DNA of 64,000 nt from Plasmopara viticola. Its lineage: Eukaryota; Oomycota; Peronosporomycetes; Peronosporales; Peronosporaceae. Below, in pieces: positions 12,461 through 23,195 of this stretch. Both the position numbers and the translations under genes were made by a program. The stretch spans positions 727,935 through 791,934 of the forward strand of contig MBPM02000031.1 of the NCBI GenBank assembly GCA_001695595.3. Reading direction: 5' to 3'. Numbering within the stretch: position 1 is the first letter of the stretch; each line of letters opens with the position of its first letter. The notes beneath the pieces were generated by a model that saw only the letters and a program-made list of their open reading frames with translations, was not told the DNA's origin and ran no database searches.

Positions 12461-13750
12461 TATTCTATCTGAAGTTCGAAGATCTTAAGAGTCAAAATCA
12501 CTTCAAAAGAGCTGCGGCCTGATTGCTAATCCGACATAAGGCGTAAAACTCAAAGGCGTACACCCGATCACACATGAGTTGTTGCATTTCACGATGAAGG
12601 CGTAAAGTCGATGTGAAAACCATCTCCTTTGAAGGCTCTCGACCAACGAGGATAGCACCACTTCTATCTAAGGGTACTCCATCCCAAGCTTTCTTTGTCA
12701 CACTAACGGAATTAGCAAGTAGGTAGGTAAAGTAAGCTATCACGAAATAGCGGTCTAGTTCTGGGTACCATACAATTCGTCGCGTCGTAAAGGATCTATA
12801 TTACGCTCGACAATAGCTTAAATAAGAAAAGAGGAGCTTTTTGGCACATCATAATCCCGAGCAGTATGCTAATCTGCTCAAGTCTATTTTTAAGTGCGTA
12901 CCGTTGTCATTAATCTGAGGATTCATTGCAGCCCTAGCGGGCAAAGAGCGTGACGAGTGTTGCCGGTGCGGTACATGCGCTAAGGTGAAAGTAACTTTAG
13001 ACCGCCGATTGAGGTGGAGCAATAGGCGCGCACTCTCGGCTTTTTTTACAAAAGCTTAAATTTTTGTAAGGGCCCCATCAAGACTTTGAATAAATTCGAA
13101 AGAAAATGAATAAGTGCTATCGACCACTCTTTGACCTCGAATACAAAGAGTCGAATTGGTCACGACGATAGCCGAACAAGTATATAGAGGGCTGTTGGTC
13201 AAACAAATATTTGGCGATCACTGAGCTAAAGACTAAGAAGGCTGCTTTGACTAGAAAAAACCCTTGCAAAAAAATCAGTCTGGGTGCATAGGCCAACGCC
13301 TACAAAAAAGACTGCGCCTACTAGTAAGGCTGCGCCAGTGACGTGAGCGCTAAATCTTAGAGAAAGTGGCTGGCTGGTTGTAGAGCCTCGGCAAGGCAAG
13401 CTCTAGATAAGTCTTTTGTTTCATTTCGATAGCACCCTATCGATATTTGAACCGGTTTGAACATCAAGTGATTATAAGTGCTAAGCACATAGAGTGAAAT
13501 TCAAAGCGTATCCTGCGTTTTTAGATTAGTAACTTACTGTAGCCAATCAGAGGCCAAATGAGATAACAGGCTCGTTTTTAAAGGACTAGGAAATATTCTC
13601 TTCTGATCTAATACGCAGACCGGTACAATTGCCAGTGGGGTCCATCTTGAGCGTAACGTTGGCTACAGATACATCACAAACTAAGTGTATAAGACACAGC
13701 ACCAATTAAGGATTAAAAATCACATTATAAAGCGTTTGTAACTTTTGATG
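12461..13750. other. Intergenic, no gene seen
   Basis: AT-rich with only an 81-aa minus-strand ORF (12498-12743) of no recognised family. An imperfect inverted repeat around 13110-13180 (CACTCTTTG against CAAAGAGT) is too weak to interpret. The last part is probably the 3' flank of the kinase gene. Confidence 0.45.
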
Positions 13751-15620
13751 CTAACTTGGACCATTTACATTTGATTTTGTTGGAGGAATTACAGCATTCG
13801 TATAGTCGGCCAGACTCCGCAATACTAATTGAAGCAAACCTTTTTGTTGACTGACGTTGTCAAACACGTGCAGTAGTTCGAAGAGAAGATCCTCTTGCGC
13901 CTCAATGGCGGCTTCTGTAACGTCTCCATCTCCTGACATATAGGATCCACCCTTTATTGGATTAAAAACGCGCTCCAAAACATCACTAATGGCAGGTTTC
14001 ACAATTGTACTAAATGCTTCATGTTCTTTGTCGCCCTCAATCTCTTGCTCATTTTGACCTAGTGGCGTCTCCAATGTTAAAGTCGAACCGACCATCGCAG
14101 TCTTTGCTTTGCTAATGTTGGAGTGACAAGTGAACGCATTAGCGTCGGCATTACATCCACTTTCGGTAAACAGCGTCCCAAGAGCTTCGCAATCGCCATA
14201 TCCACTTTTTCCGGAAGCATTAAGATCGCTGTGACAGCTTTGGTCATCGGACGTGACTGCTTCAGCAGCTTCTGCTTGTCCCTTCATCGACTGCTGAAGA
14301 CTCGTAGATGACAAACGAATTGTGTTAAAATCCCATCCACTGCCCACTGAGACACCTCGAGCATTACACATGCCACTTTTCCTTTGACTATGCGAAAGTG
14401 GAGTGTCATTTGGACCAACAATAACATTTTGACTGTCCGGAAGCAAAGCGTCGTCTCGATTGTCATTAACGGGTGTTCGATACCTGTTGTCTAAACATTC
14501 AAATCCGTTTTCAATACGGTCATTGTCGTGAATTGCTTGGCTCCGAGAGCTTTCTTCCGCTTGTCGATCGACAGACTGATCTTCCAACTGATTACGATCC
14601 AGAAGCTCTATGAGATGAGAAATGTGCGTGGCAGAGCGAATGAACGGGTGCTGAAGTAGCTCTGCTGCTGTTGGTCTGTTTTGTGGAGCTTTCTGGAGGC
14701 AGCACGAGACAAAATTAACAAATTTAGACGTGAATTTGCCATCTAAAGTGGGTGGATCGATTGTCGGAATCATAAATAAAACCTTCATGGGATGAAAGCT
14801 ATGTGTTCGGAAAACGATGTGCAAATTCGTCAGTAAATACGTGAGGCCTTCAATTACGCAAAAGCACACTTACTCAGCAAGCGGTGGAGCCCCCTTTGCC
14901 ATCTCGATCGCTGTGATTCCTAACGACCAAATGTCGGCCTTGAAATCATACTCGGACTCTTGTATGACTTCAGGTGCCATCCAAAATGGGGTTCCTACTG
15001 CTGTATTGCGCTTTGTCATCGTCTCTGTAATTTGTCCAGTGACTCCGAAATCAGCGAGCTTCACGCGACCATCACCGCTCAGTAGTATGTTTGCAGCTTT
15101 AACGTCACGATGAATCTTATTCTCAAAGTGTAGATACTCCAGTCCTTTTAAAAGCTCACGCAGAATAATAGCAATAAACGCCTCATCCAACGGCCCATTG
15201 CGCATTATATCGAGCACGGACCCGCCCGACAGAAACTCCATAATGATCCTATAAGAAATCAAACCCACTTAATGCATTAAAAAAAATGCACCAAGCAAAC
15301 CTTTACAGACCAGAGCTTTGTCCCCGCAATGAACGATCCCGAGTATTTCGTTAGCTGGTCACACGAACACTGAGACAGCACACGTATCTCCTACTCATCG
15401 CCAGTAACAATTAAGCTCTACGCACATCATAAAGACAAGCAGAAGACCACACCTGCCGCACGTCCTCGATCTCATCAGCCGCGGATTCAAGGTCGATAAT
15501 CTTGACAGCGACTACCTCGTCTGTCTTGGTATCAACCCCCTTAAATACCTCTCCGAATGCACCACCCCCGACACGCTCTACCAGCTCGTACTGCAACGTC
15601 GGATCAAGATTGCCACTCAT
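13751..15620 (-). CDS. Ste20/GCKIII-like serine/threonine kinase (MST3/MST4/STK25 type)
   Basis: Four exons joined on the minus strand: 15453-15620, 15311-15390, 14874-15248 and 13751-14798. They give 556 aa. The kinase domain is N-terminal and complete: glycine loop GGGAFGEV (18-25), catalytic lysine in VAVK (K40), HRDVKAAN (129-136), DFG (149-151) and GTPFWMAPE (168-176). The [12 protein letters not shown] segment after the domain core and the short N-terminus fit the GCKIII branch of Ste20 kinases, which work with MO25/STRIPAK in polarity, Golgi and stress signalling. The roughly 290-residue tail is Ser/Asp/Glu-rich without a recognised domain and ends in a leucine-rich stretch (about [20 protein letters not shown]), possibly a dimerisation segment. 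The start at 15620 is the only Met just before the kinase fold. It lies 81 bp downstream of the HAT1 stop. Confidence 0.9.
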
Positions 15621-15701
15621 GTTTTTTCACAATAACGGCCACATACCTAGGTAATACCGGTATATGTTCTGCACCGTTTATTTTAGCGCTACACTACTGT
15701 T

Positions 15702-17275
15702 TTAGTTAGACTTAAAATGAGCAATTTTCGACGCCATCCGCCGATAATGCTCTTCTAGTTGTCGATACGCGGCATCAAGAAATTCTTTGCGGCGGGTAGC
15801 GCTGTCCATAACATCCAAATCCTCCCTATGCAGGCGAAACAGCCGCTTTTTGACCTCGAGCCGAAATTTTTTGTTCTGAATTTCGTCCTCTGGGTTTAGA
15901 AACGAAAATTTGCGTATCTCGTAGCAAGTCTGTACCTGCTTGTGTGTTACTTTCAGATTTTCCTGTACAGCACTAATATCAGCAGTTGTAAGAGCTTCTG
16001 TGCCACGGCCAGTGCCGCCAGCATTTGCACTTTCTTCTGGAGACAGCGCGAAGAATCCTTTTACAACGCAATTCTTCAGATCGACTAGGTCGCGCACCTA
16101 AATTTAGTAAAAAATCGTAGTGAGTACTATCAAGACAGCAAGCATTGCTAGGAAGCATCGTACGCTAGCAAAGGCTGGAACAGGGTCCTCAACAGTAAGT
16201 TCGTACACGTGTTTATTTGCCAAGGCTCGCGCATGGATACAGTGAACCAGACGCTCAGCGTGGCCTGTGTAGGCATAGTAATCAGAATCCCATCCGTGGA
16301 CAGGCATAATCCTTCAAAAAGCTCACCTTGGCGCTGGTACGTTGGAAAGATTAGAGCTTGACATATGCGATGAGTTTCATTCTGTTCCGGCTTGTAAAAT
16401 GCAGCCTTCCGTCCCAACGGATTGAAAAACTTAAAAACAGTGACAAAACCAACGGGACGGAAAGTGCAGCAATTTTCGACCCGCTCGTAGGCCAAATACA
16501 TTATCCATCGCGGATCGGTGACATCTACAGCATCGGCTCCTGGTTGTCGTTGCGTGTCAAAAAATCCAAGATTGTGATAATTTCAGGCATAACCGACCTT
16601 CAATAAACCACAGCGACAACGTCTGCAGGTTGGCAAGAAGTTTCTGAGCGTCCTTGTTATCTTCTAATTTGCACTCGTAGATCTGAAAGTGCCGTTCAAT
16701 TATTGTTGTGGTATCGTCAGCAGGTTCTCTTAGCCTGTACGACTCCACGCGCTTCCCCGGAGGGCTCGTGAAGCTAGCCTTTGCTTTACGCAGCGCATCG
16801 ACAAATTTTTCCTTGTCTTGATGGAATTCCTTTGGAAGCGATGGTGTCAGTTTTGCTACAACATCAATGGCACTATAGCTACATATTGTCAACTCATAGT
16901 CTCATATCTTGTCAGAAAGAAACTCACGTGTACTCTTTCTCGTCAAACTTGACATTCATTAGCGCGTCGAAAGTAATACCATTGTAAATTATAGTTATCG
17001 TGAGTCCTTTGTAGCCATCAATAGTCTCGTCGGTGCCATACGCGTGGTAGGTATATTGAGGAGAGAACCAATCTAGTGTTCGCGCTTCAACTTTATCGAC
17101 CTCAGTTGCTTCTCTTTAAGCGGTTAGAGATGCAAATCAGACGACAAGATGGCAGCTATTACATACCTATAGCCAAAAGGATGGCTTTGTTGGAAGAAAT
17201 TGAGTTCGTGAAGCGAACACGCTTCATAGCGAGTGCCTGGCTTCTCGCTGAGCGCTTTACATCCGTTGATGCCAT
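15702..17275 (-). CDS. HAT1: Histone acetyltransferase type B catalytic subunit HAT1
   Basis: Six exons on the minus strand: 17167-17275, 16928-17111, 16598-16878, 16327-16539, 16164-16264 and 15702-16097. They give 427 aa, close to the usual length (about 420). HAT1 acetylates newly made histone H4 (K5/K12) before chromatin assembly, together with an RbAp46/48-type partner. Diagnostic parts are the N-terminal domain (LDWFSPQYTYHAYGTDETI, GYKGLTI), the LWFIEGADAVDVTDPRW stretch, and the GNAT acetyl-CoA loop with QRQGHA (about 260-265) after ICQALIFPTY. ELTVEDPVPAF and the VRDLVDL segment follow. All junctions keep frame and use GT-AG; the acceptor of exon 2 (AAAGAG) is the least certain. The basic N-terminus (KRSARSQALAMKRVRF) may help nuclear import. 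It is divergent from the potassium channel gene, with about 600 bp between their starts. Confidence 0.93.
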
Positions 17276-17456
17276 TTTTTGAAGCTGTTGCAACTATCAG
17301 AATTGTAATAATGATGTACTGGTAAATGTTTTTACCACGTCGTAAAATGTAAAATTATCAAGAAGCATTCGAGACTGTGAAACAGCATGGATAGATTTGT
17401 GGCGTGTAGCATTCGTCATTCGTCACAACCTCATTTGCAGTGGAGCTCTAGTATCG

Positions 17457-17477
17457 ATATATATATATATATATATT
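17457..17477. repeat. (AT)n microsatellite
   Basis: About ten uninterrupted AT dinucleotides between the HAT1 and potassium channel genes. Confidence 0.9.
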
Positions 17478-17643
17478 TTGACGTATTCGTCGGAATGAAA
17501 GTATGCTGCCAACCTTACTTTGGGCAAGCAGGAGTCGTACGACGAGAAAGCAATTGACATGATCATAGCGACTTTAAACCAAGCATGGACTTGCTCGTGT
17601 CTGCTGCTTGACCTGTCTCCACGCTACAACCTGTATGGTATAA

Positions 17644-17665
17644 ATATAGTATAAGTATACTATAT
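17644..17665. promoter_or_regulatory. Perfect 10-bp inverted repeat in the divergent intergenic region
   Basis: ATATAGTATA, a two-base spacer AG, then TATACTATAT. It lies about 210 bp upstream of the channel start codon. It could be a core-promoter or protein-binding site, or simply AT-rich simple sequence. No function can be assigned. Confidence 0.3.
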
Positions 17666-17872
17666 GCAGTTTTAAGTGTGATACCTTAGTTTTTTACCCC
17701 CATAATATTACAGATTGGAACCACATTTCCAGCTTTTTCCTACCGTCCCTATCGGTTTTTGCGCTGTACTTCCACTGCGTTAATCTCGTTGTCTCACACT
17801 TTAATACTAAATCATTGCTCGTGTTAGTGGCACAATGCTCTGCTTTCACCACAACCCAAACTCGCTTTTTTA

Positions 17873-20800
17873 ATGCTTTTGTCACGCCAATATTTTAGAA
17901 TGATTTGTGCCAAAGAAGACGACGAGGTCGATACTTCCTTCAGTTCACCGCGCTGTGTGGCCAACTGGGCTCACACTGAGGAGCAGGTGATGTACGCCGC
18001 TTACTTGCTGTTTACGCTGGTGTGCTTCTCGTTTATTTGGACTGTGGCTTCAAACCGTCAGCGCAAGTCGCTGCGCAAAGGCGAGCTTGGCTTTTCACTT
18101 AAGGGTCGTCGATGGGCACGCACATCCCGCACGGCTGCTATCATTGTAAGAAACACGTATATCGAATTCTGTGTTTTTAAAGTGGAAAATTAATCAGCTG
18201 TTGTAGAATCGACCTGTTCAACTGCTTGTGTCGTTCAGCATCCTAGGCCTCACTATGTCTAGACTTAACTCGTACGATGTTACTGAGTGGTCCTATTACA
18301 CAGTGCTAGGACTATATGCCATCGCAGTCGTGGATGACGTCGTGCGTTTCCTCGCTTCACGTTATAAAATTCTCTTCTGCTTCTCGCCCTTTACGCTGCT
18401 GGAGCTGCTCTGTCTGGCGTCAAATTTTGGTGTAGGATATGGATCAGAATTTTCTTCTGGAGGAGTGCGAACACGCACATACTTGGATTTCTCGGTGATG
18501 CGACCAATATTTATTTTAAGAAGCTACTTGGAGATGGAAAAGCACGTGCCTCGGTCGACAAAAGGCTGGATGATGGTGCGTCTTGGCATCAAGATTTTGC
18601 TCATAATTATGGTTGGCGCGTCTATCATGTTTTTTTTCGAGACGCTCGGCGAAATGCCATTCTTTACCGACAATGGATTTGCCCATCTTTTTAGCTGCAG
18701 CGATGGTTCTGTTACGAGATATAAGTCAACCGAATGCTCTGAGACAACCTGGTCAATCATGTTTGCCTTCTATTTTACTGTTGTGGTACGTCGCTATACT
18801 ATCATTTGTTATTGCATACTCTATTTTAACTTTGTTTATTTCTTGGGCGAATCCTTTTGTAGACGTTGGGTACGGTTGGGTACGGTGACAACGCGCCACA
18901 AACAGTGCCTAGCCGGCTTTTGGCCATCATGTTTATCGTCATGGGCATTATTTTGTTTTCGATGGAAATCGAGAATCTTATTAATTTGTATAAGCTACGT
19001 CAAATTGGTAACCCTCCCTATACGCCCAAGCCAGACTCCGAACATGTTCTTATAATTGGTAACCCCTCATTTGCTCAGCTCTCGACCATACTAAGAGAAC
19101 TTTTTCACGCTGATCATCTAAGCGAAATCGATACCCAGCGACTCGAAGCTGTCATACTAGGCGACCGCAAGGCCAAGTTCACGAAAACCCTTATCGCAAA
19201 GTTAAAAGCAGACCCAATCTTTACATCCCGTGTAACCTACATTGCGGGCGATGCCACCCGCGGTATCGATTTAGACAGATCTCTTGCTCGTGATGCTAGA
19301 GCAGTCTTTGTGTTTCCAGATAAGCTCACAGGCGATGCTGTAACGGAAGACGCGATGAATATTTTGCGTGTACTTGCTACGAAACGATTTGTGGGGTAAG
19401 TCATTTTTTTTGTAGCAAGAAAATAGCGGCGTTTTTCGCATTATTTGATTAACTCGCACCTGTAGACCTTCTGTCCGCATCTTAGTGATGGTGCTGCGAG
19501 CCGAAAGTGCTCGACATATGGTAGCTGCTGGTGTACACATGGACGACATTGTCTGCGAAAATATAATCAAATTGGGCTTGTTAGCTCAAAATGTTGTTAC
19601 CAACGGCATTTCTACGATGCTCTCGAATTTGGGATCAAGTCTTTCCGCCGACACGAATGAAGCTCTCCCCAAAAACTTAATTCCGATTGCCACAATTAAT
19701 AGCAAGGATAAATCTTTGGATCCGGACAACCGGACAACTAACGTCACCGATGATAAATTATTCGAGCAAAGTTGGTTTCATGAGTATTTTACAGGTGCAG
19801 CAAAGGAAATATATTTCATTCATCTATCAAAGGTACGAACGAATATTTTGCCCTTTTGGCTGAAGTAACACTATGCGGTTTCTAGAGATATGCTGGACTG
19901 TCGTTTTCTCAGGCGGCTTCACACGTGTTTCGGGAATCTTCTGGCACTGTCCTTCTTATCGGTGTAGAGATTATATTACCGGAAAAACACTCAAGTTCAA
20001 GCAACAACGACTCACGCTTGTTGCTAAGTCCCGGCGAAAGTTTGCTTATGACTGAGCGGGTTCAGTGCTACTGCATCGCCGATGACCTTGATCAAGTGTA
20101 TAACTTCAAGATATGTTCGGAAGAGTTTAGTTTGGACGAAATGCGGCAAGTAGGCCGCACTTCTGCACTTGTGAATACGAATATAGATGTGTTTCAGCCC
20201 GTTTCTTCAGCGAAATACGACAACAATGATCCATCACTTTGCGACGAACCACAAAGCTTAACGATGTACCCTGCGTACAGGACGCCGAGCTACGACTCAG
20301 TAAAGCACCGCACTAAAGTACGTAAAGCTCTAAACTGAATGTTTTATCTCGAGTTAACGTTTAATGTGCCGTTTTACTCGTAGCTGACAACATCAAGAAC
20401 AGGGTCTTTTATGCTGGTTCGACTGTTTGCTATCGTAACTGCAACGCCGTTTAGTCTGATATTCTTATTCCTTTTTCAGGACCGCTCACTTGAAAACATT
20501 GCTCTTGAGATCAAGAACTCCAGTCGAGCCAATACAATAGGGTTTTCTCGTGAAAGCCCTTGTTTACAAGCTAAAATTGACAATGGTGGTACAAGGCAAA
20601 ACTTTATTCTTGCGAAGGCTTTGCAGCCTCCACCAATTGACGTTTTATTGAATCCTCAACACGTCGTTATTTGCAGCTTTCTGGGCGTGATGTCATTGGA
20701 AATACTGCAATGGCTCATACTTCCTCTTCGTAGCTCATACGCGGTAAGCCATCCCCCAATTACAATCTTGGATAGCGCGGAGCCAACTGATGTTTTCAAG

Positions 20801-21863
20801 AAAACTCTTTCTCTTTTTAAAGATGTGGTAAGCGTAAATGTGTTGGAATGTTTTGAAAAAGCGCCTGATACTAATAGATTGTCCGATCTAGTATTACGTG
20901 CGCGGGAGTCCTCTTGTTTATTCGGATATACAACGTGCTGGAGCTAAAGCAGCAGCTGCCGTTGTGGTGCTTGGAAAGCGAGCAAAGAACGCCACAATTT
21001 CTGAGACCGTCGTGGACGCAGACCTGGAGACTAGCATTGCTGATGCGGAGGCTATATTTGCTACAATGTTGGTAGAGCTCAAGATGGACTTTGCAAAGAT
21101 CTTCACTGTCACTGAGCTTGCTGATCAAGCTAACTCGAAGTTTATGGGCATGTCTCTTCACCTTACCCAGCTACAAAATGTGATGGGCAGCACAAGAGTC
21201 GGCAGCTCCACTAACATCAAGGGTATGCAACTAAAATTGTGGGATTATATCTTGCAGCACGATGCATTAGAGCAAAAGTCAAGTAAAGAGATTTTTGCCC
21301 TTCCTCTGTACATGTCGGGGCGAATCCTACACCCCGAGCTGTGTGAAAACATGATTGTGCAGGCATATTTTAACCCATCAATTCACAAGATCGTTCGGCA
21401 GCTAGTCGGAGGTTCTCGATGTACCGGTGTAATCCGTACCTTGTCAATTCCTCGTGCGCTTAGAGTATGTACCGCCTTACCGGTTTTAATCGTCTCCGCT
21501 GCTTATGATTGCAATTGTGTATTTTAGAAAAAGTGCACGTACGCTGATGTTTTTTACTCATTCGCCACATCATCTTATTCAGGCATATGTATTGGCATTT
21601 ACCGCATTTCAAGTCAAGCAATCAGGTCGGCGCACCAAGTGGAAATACCAATCGTTATCACGACACCAAAAGCGAGCCTTGATATTCTATGGAGTGATCG
21701 GCTTTTTGTTCTTATAGGAGTTCACACGCTTGAGCGTGCGGCTACGAAAATTCAACAGGTATATCGGGCGTACAAAAGCTTTTCTGACCCTTCATTGGAT
21801 AGGAAAGGTTCCAAGTGGGAGCATAATCAAAATCAATTTACGCAAATTCCTAGTATGTCCTAG
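17873..21863 (+). CDS. BK/Slo-like calcium-activated potassium channel alpha subunit
   Basis: Nine exons: 17873-18145, 18207-18785, 18863-19395, 19466-19832, 19886-20317, 20384-20416, 20480-20827, 20892-21464 and 21528-21863. All junctions keep frame and give 1157 aa, normal for this family; Met at 17900 is an alternative start. Plan: an S0-like helix (39-59), S1-S6, selectivity filter TVGYGD (288-293) made across the exon 2/3 junction, and the first RCK domain from EHVLIIGN (about 344). The second RCK region includes VRGSPLVYSDIQRAGAKAA and MDFAKIFTVTELADQANSKFM. The protein conducts K+ across a membrane, gated by voltage and cytosolic ligand. S4 has few positive charges (MRPIFILRSYLEMEKH). 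I see no Asp-rich calcium bowl. The C-terminus carries an IQ-like motif (IQQVYRAYKSF, 1121-1131). The 33-nt exon 6 is inferred from intron sizes and frame; its donor GTTCGA is weak. Confidence 0.9.
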
Positions 21864-21931
21864 GCAGGACACTCACTGGTAGTCATTTCTGATAAGTACA
21901 TATAATGTGAAGTAGGAGCAAAATTGCAACA

Positions 21932-23062
21932 TCACCTGCAAATCTTTTTCCGTTTTCTTCCCTCTAATCGACTAAGTACATTTTGCTTTCGCTTGTTGTT
22001 GTTGACCTTGTGGGCGCTATTCCAAATCTGACAGTATTTGTCCTTTGCACTCGATTTCTTACTTCTTCTGTCGTCTCTCCGATAGCTCGCGCTTCCCTTA
22101 AATCTTTTTTTCTCCTTTTTCTTGACCAACAGATCGTCCGGCAATGGGATCAGTAGTAAATACAATTTTTTGATGATGTCTGCCGTGATGGGCTCAAGAA
22201 TACCGCCGTCTGCTGGTGATTCGGACTCAGCTCGGACTTCCGGCACAAAGATATAAGTCAGCGAGTCCCAAATTGGAAATGAGCCATTTGAAAGCACTTT
22301 TTTGTTCGTGTAGCCAGGGTATAAACATCGGTCGAAGACAACGGACTGCCGGTGATGAAGCTTGTTGGTCTTGGCGATGTTTGCTATGCCCCACTGACCA
22401 AATGGATTTTTAGTTTTGTGTGTCACGTGTACTTCTCCTGTAGGCGTCAAAATTTGCACTGCATTAGCGAAAAAATCATTTAATAGTTTTTTGTTCAGCT
22501 CCATCTCCTGGTTTTGTCCGTCTTTTCCTCGTAGCGCTCGAATGCACGGGAAGTTCCAGATGACACGATCGAAACAGCCAAGAGTCTTAATCTGCTCTGT
22601 ATTGGTGGCGTCTACCCCATGCAGCACCGTCACGTTTTCAAATGAATTTAGCTCCTTCAGAATCCTATTACTGTCTGGGTACGTCTCCAGCACCGTATTT
22701 TTGCTTTCATGCGACGTGGATACAAAATGCAAGCCCGAGGCCGAAGCCAGCGCGCGGGCCAGTGCCAGCGAAAACGAGAAGTTGCCTTCACCCAAGGTTA
22801 GTATATGCTTCGTCAGGGCAGCATCATACAGCCCAATTTGGGGTTGATTAACTCCAGCCACTGGTGCAGACACTGGCGTATCCTGGCCATTAACCAATGG
22901 TTCCATACGCGGACACATCTCTGGCCTTACATTAGGCAGCAACCCTTCACGGCTAAAAAGAACAATTTTGTAGCAGCAAGCAATGCATCTCCTATACGCA
23001 CATCGCAATGTGTCGCAGTGGGCGTGCAGTAGATGCAGATCCCGCAACGGCGCGACGTCCAT
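21932..23062 (-). CDS. BMT5-like (DUF2431) Rossmann-fold rRNA methyltransferase
   Basis: The family includes yeast Bmt5, which makes N3-methyluridine in large-subunit rRNA using S-adenosylmethionine. The SAM-binding motif LTLGEGNFSFSLALARAL is at about 88-105 counted from Met 23062. It is followed by DRVIWNFPCI, the NDFFANAVQILTPTGEVHVTHK segment and the PFGQWGI block typical of the fold. The C-terminus is strongly basic (KKKEKKRF, RRDDRRSKKSSAKDK, EGRKRKK), which suits nucleolar targeting. The frame is open upstream to Met 23155, but I prefer 23062 because the extra residues are hydrophobic and non-conserved. A possible 48-nt in-frame intron (donor GTATAG, acceptor TTTTTAG, just 5' of REGLLPNV) would remove a Cys/Arg-rich stretch. 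Its stop is 68 bp from that of the convergent channel gene. Confidence 0.85.
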   Translation of the reverse strand: MDVAPLRDLHLLHAHCDTLRCAYRRCIACCYKIVLFSREGLLPNVRPEMCPRMEPLVNGQDTPVSAPVAGVNQPQIGLYDAALTKHILTLGEGNFSFSLALARALASASGLHFVSTSHESKNTVLETYPDSNRILKELNSFENVTVLHGVDATNTEQIKTLGCFDRVIWNFPCIRALRGKDGQNQEMELNKKLLNDFFANAVQILTPTGEVHVTHKTKNPFGQWGIANIAKTNKLHHRQSVVFDRCLYPGYTNKKVLSNGSFPIWDSLTYIFVPEVRAESESPADGGILEPITADIIKKLYLLLIPLPDDLLVKKKEKKRFKGSASYRRDDRRSKKSSAKDKYCQIWNSAHKVNNNKRKQNVLSRLEGRKRKKICR

Positions 23063-23195
23063 GAGATTGATAGGAGAAGTCAATGTTAATAAGCTATGTG
23101 GAGCACACCATAGGTTGTACAAAAAGCTTTCTTGATAAATCAGCCACAAAAGCATTCCGCATAAGAGCTCGAATTTTACTTAGAAGTTAGAAGTC
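23063..23195. promoter_or_regulatory. Shared divergent promoter region, 133 bp
   Basis: The methyltransferase (minus) and dynamin (plus) start codons face away from each other across only 133 bp, so both promoters and 5' untranslated regions must share this DNA or overlap the neighbouring coding sequence. No clear core motif was identified. Confidence 0.45.

Noticed and set aside
13110..13180. Hairpin or transposon inverted repeat around CACTCTTTG and CAAAGAGT
   Set aside because: The arms are interrupted and short, with no associated transposase or target-site duplication.
20828..20891. Frameshift in the channel gene
   Set aside because: An ordinary 64-bp intron (donor GTAAGC, acceptor GATCTAG) joins the two frames exactly and restores the conserved RCK sequence.
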